A stretch of DNA of 15,950 bases, taken from Candidatus Woesearchaeota archaeon. GTDB lineage: Archaea > Nanobdellota > Nanobdellia > Woesearchaeales > JAHWHD01. The notes beneath the pieces are model-generated. The model was not told where the DNA came from. It did not search any database and saw only the letters and a program-made list of their open reading frames with translations. The stretch is from positions 1-15,950 of the forward strand of contig JAHWHD010000058.1 in assembly GCA_019323525.1 (NCBI GenBank). The letters run 5' to 3'. Positions 14,084-15,950 of the stretch are shown here, in pieces (the first letter of the stretch is position 1; every line of letters begins with the position of its first letter). The position numbers and the translations under genes are program-made.

Positions 14084-14411
14084 TATCAGCATCCCTTAAA
14101 GCAACAGCCTTTACCATGTGCCGCACCTTTCTCTGAGTCTTTCTTACAGTAAAATGTAGATAGAAGACAAGTATTGTCAGAAAGATAATTGCAGCTATCG
14201 TGATGAACCACAAAGGACCTTGTATTGCAAAGGTCTGGAGAACAATCCTAAACACTTCAGGAAAAAGTACGACGAAAATAAAACCAAACCAGATAAGCAC
14301 CCAAACTATTAGGTCTGAAACATAGAACTCCTTTCTTCTGAAATGCAGATAAGTTAGAAACATCATGCCTAAAGCAAACAAAACTCCCACAATCTGCAGT
14401 AACATTACCAT
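14049..14411 (-). CDS. DUF2304 family small membrane protein
   Basis: This 120-residue protein has three hydrophobic segments (about 3-22, 33-51 and 66-87) and a charged cytoplasmic tail rich in Arg, Lys, Asp and Asn (88-120). The pattern WVLIWFGFIFVVLFPEVFRIVLQTFAI, here 37-63, with FP followed by a short amphipathic helix, is what DUF2304 proteins show. Members of this family are often found next to DPM1-like GT2 genes, as here, and may help hold the transferase or its lipid substrate at the membrane; the exact role is not known. The start overlaps the GT2 stop as TAATG, and GGAG lies nine bases before the ATG (14421-14424), so the two are coupled. Confidence 0.8.
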   Translation of the reverse strand: MVMLLQIVGVLFALGMMFLTYLHFRRKEFYVSDLIVWVLIWFGFIFVVLFPEVFRIVLQTFAIQGPLWFITIAAIIFLTILVFYLHFTVRKTQRKVRHMVKAVALRDADNEKNNDSGSGV

Positions 14412-15070
14412 TATCTAACTCTCCACATCAACATATTTAAAAAGATTTTGATTCCATCAAGAACTGTGGTGCCTTTATATCTATCCAGATATTTTGTTTC
14501 TATTGAAAGTTCTCCAATTCTTAGGTTTTTGCGAGCTGCATTCGCAAGCATCTCAGTTTCAACAGCATAACCGCAAGAGTTCCATTTTAAATCGTTATGA
14601 GAATTCATATTTATCGCCCTAAAGCCATTTGAAAGATCGCTCATCTTAGTGCCAAATAGAAAGTTAAATGCAGCCACCAGGAACTGGTTACCAAATCTAA
14701 ATATAATGGGCATGTTCTTATTGAAACGCCTCACGCCTGTAACTAAATCGTAATTTTCGTCTTTCAACTTATTGACTAAACGGGAAATATCTCCAGGATC
14801 ATGTTGACCATCAGCATCTATGAAGACTACAACATCCGCACCAATCTTATATGCCGCCTCCATCCCAGTATTCATCGCAAGACCTTTGCCCATATTAACC
14901 ATGTGTCTTAATACAATATTGGCTCCTGCTTGCTTAGCCATCATAAAGGTAGAATCCCTTGAACCATCATCCACAACAATAATCTCGTCCACACACCCCT
15001 TTGTTTTCAGAATTACATCAGCAATATTCTTCTCTTCATTGTATGCAGGAATAATTGCCGCTGTTTTCAT
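14411..15070 (-). CDS. GT2 glycosyltransferase of the DPM1-like soluble type
   Basis: This 219-residue protein consists of a GT-A domain without membrane helices. It has AIIPAYNEEKN (5-15), IIVVDDGSRD (30-39) with D34 and D35, NMGKGLAMNTG (59-69), FIDADGQHDP (83-92) with D85 and D87 as the metal-binding pair, SDLSNGFRAIN (144-154) and GYAVETEML (167-175). These match the polyprenyl-phosphate sugar synthases that partner with DUF2304 proteins. The start is set at the ATG at 15070, four bases after the preceding stop, since the conserved beta strand begins at residue 3; an in-frame upstream ATG at 15124 would lie inside the dehydrogenase gene. It probably makes a polyprenyl-phosphate monosaccharide. 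Which sugar is unknown, although the neighbouring dehydrogenase suggests an acidic or N-acetylated hexose. Confidence 0.9.
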   Translation of the reverse strand: MKTAAIIPAYNEEKNIADVILKTKGCVDEIIVVDDGSRDSTFMMAKQAGANIVLRHMVNMGKGLAMNTGMEAAYKIGADVVVFIDADGQHDPGDISRLVNKLKDENYDLVTGVRRFNKNMPIIFRFGNQFLVAAFNFLFGTKMSDLSNGFRAINMNSHNDLKWNSCGYAVETEMLANAARKNLRIGELSIETKYLDRYKGTTVLDGIKIFLNMLMWRVR

Positions 15071-15074
15071 TTTT

Positions 15075-15950
15075 TCATAAAGATTTATAGATAAAGCCTT
15101 TGCTTTTTGCCCCATCCTGATCAAAGAAATTTCTTACATCAACTAATACAGGAATACCGCGCGTTATATTTGCTAAAACATCCAGCGTAATCGGGTTGAA
15201 TGCTGAATGATTATTGACCAGGACTATACAATCAATAGCACGAACTGAATCTAATTTTACTGGTTCAACATCAAAAATATCTGAAACAACATCATCATCA
15301 AGATTAGGTTCATATGCGGATACGCAGATCCCATACTCTCTCAACTCTGAAATAATATCTTTTGCTCTCGAGTTCCTTGGATCCCTAACATTCTCCTTAA
15401 ATGTCAATCCAAGCAGTAAGACATTACTATTTTTCAAAACCTTGCCTGCCTGATTAAGCCCTTTTATAACTAAATTGGCAACATGCTTTGCCATATAGTC
15501 ATTTGTTGCTCTAACAGACAAAATAATCCTCGGATGAAAACCCAGTTCCTCTGCTTTATGAGATAAGTAGTAAGGATCAACACCGATACAATGGCCACCC
15601 ACAAGTCCAGGAAAATATTTATGGAAATTCCATTTAGTATACGCTGCCTCAAGCACATCCTTTGTATTTAGTCCCATGATATTAAAGATAAGAGAAAGTT
15701 CATTCATCAATGCTATATTCAAATCCCTTTGAATATTCTCAATTACCTTTGCAGCTTCCGCAGTCTTGATTGATTTTGCAGGAAAAACGCCCGCCTTGAC
15801 AATCTTAGAATATAGGCGAGATATCCTATGCAAAGCATCATCATCAACACCGCTAACAACCTTTACAACTTTGTCAATCGTATGCTCTTTATCTCCGGGA
15901 TTAATACGTTCAGGACTATAACCAACTTTAAAATCTGAAGGGCATTTAAG
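15075..15950 (-). CDS. UDP-N-acetyl-hexosamine 6-dehydrogenase (WbpA/TviB-like), N-terminus outside the window
   Basis: The reading frame is open to the right edge; 291 residues are visible and about 130-145 N-terminal ones (NAD-binding Rossmann) are missing. The enzyme oxidises C6 of a UDP-HexNAc to the carboxylate with NAD+. Visible features, counted from the edge: VGYSPERINPGDKEHT (9-24), the central EAAKVIENIQRDLNIA (65-80) with K68 and N72, the catalytic cysteine C121 in PGLVGGHCIGVDPYYLS (114-130), then GLTFKENVRDPRNSRAKDI in the C-terminal domain. VGGHCIGVDPYYL, rather than the VGGHCIPVDPWF of WecC, indicates the WbpA/TviB branch acting on UDP-GlcNAc or UDP-GalNAc. It leads into the GT2, DUF2304 and deacetylase genes. 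Its product could feed aminotransferases making diamino-uronic acids, found in some archaeal N-glycans. Confidence 0.93.
   Translation of the reverse strand, partial: LKCPSDFKVGYSPERINPGDKEHTIDKVVKVVSGVDDDALHRISRLYSKIVKAGVFPAKSIKTAEAAKVIENIQRDLNIALMNELSLIFNIMGLNTKDVLEAAYTKWNFHKYFPGLVGGHCIGVDPYYLSHKAEELGFHPRIILSVRATNDYMAKHVANLVIKGLNQAGKVLKNSNVLLLGLTFKENVRDPRNSRAKDIISELREYGICVSAYEPNLDDDVVSDIFDVEPVKLDSVRAIDCIVLVNNHSAFNPITLDVLANITRGIPVLVDVRNFFDQDGAKSKGFIYKSL

Noticed and set aside
15071..15124. 18-codon N-terminal extension of the GT2 gene from an ATG at 15124
   Set aside because: The extension lies inside the dehydrogenase gene and adds residues before the first conserved strand; the ATG at 15070 directly follows the stop.
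1..15950. Bacterial origin, suggested by Pta, FemAB-like, Wzx and capsule-like proteins
   Set aside because: These families also occur in archaea by transfer, whereas the consistent TATA-to-ATG spacing, palindromic divergent boxes and leaderless starts fit archaea much better. A genome-level marker was not available to settle it.

Overview
The window is AT-rich and almost entirely coding, and it most likely comes from an archaeon. The main evidence is promoter architecture. Six starts are preceded by an archaeal-type TATA box (TTTAAA, TTTATAAA or TTTAATAA core) whose centre lies 26 to 30 bases upstream of the start codon. That is where TATA sits relative to the transcription start, so these mRNAs should be leaderless. 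Genes inside operons often carry a Shine-Dalgarno-like GGAG or AGGTG, or overlap the previous gene. Arginine is mostly AGA/AGG. A small-genome lineage such as a DPANN archaeon is possible, but no phylogenetic marker is present, so the phylum is left open.

The whole window is a surface-glycan and glycolipid locus. From left to right: (1) minus strand, 1-5898: the first codons of an unknown gene at the edge, a DPM1/GtrB-type GT2 with two membrane helices, a GT-C (ArnT/PMT-like) polyprenyl-phosphate-sugar-dependent transferase, a KpsS/capsule-synthesis-like protein, and a Wzx-type flippase. (2) Plus strand, 5983-7696: a GT4 glycosyltransferase and a SAM methyltransferase. (3) Minus strand, 7668-9520: another GT4 and another methyltransferase. 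(4) Plus strand, 9575-13372: two tiny SMR/ArnE-ArnF-like membrane proteins, then, from its own promoter, a DegT-like aminotransferase, phosphate acetyltransferase (pta) and a FemAB/GNAT-like transferase with overlapping ends. (5) Minus strand, 13334-15950: a 5'-truncated UDP-HexNAc 6-dehydrogenase (WbpA/TviB type), a soluble GT2, a DUF2304 membrane protein and a NodB-type polysaccharide deacetylase.

A plausible joint role is as follows. Nucleotide sugars are oxidised (dehydrogenase) and aminated (DegT protein). GT2 enzymes place sugars on a polyprenyl/dolichyl carrier. GT4 enzymes, and possibly the KpsS-like protein, extend the glycan, while methyltransferases, deacetylase and FemAB-like protein decorate it. 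The Wzx flippase and the small SMR pair move lipid-linked products across the membrane, and the GT-C enzyme adds sugar on the outer side. Families resembling ArnB, ArnC, ArnD, ArnE/F and ArnT all occur here, which suggests an Arn-like lipid-linked amino-sugar route. This is an inference from family content, not a demonstrated pathway.

No tRNA, rRNA, CRISPR array, insertion sequence or intact repeat was seen. The largest gene-free stretch is under 100 bases and holds a divergent promoter. Two convergent gene pairs overlap at their 3' ends by 29 and 39 bases.
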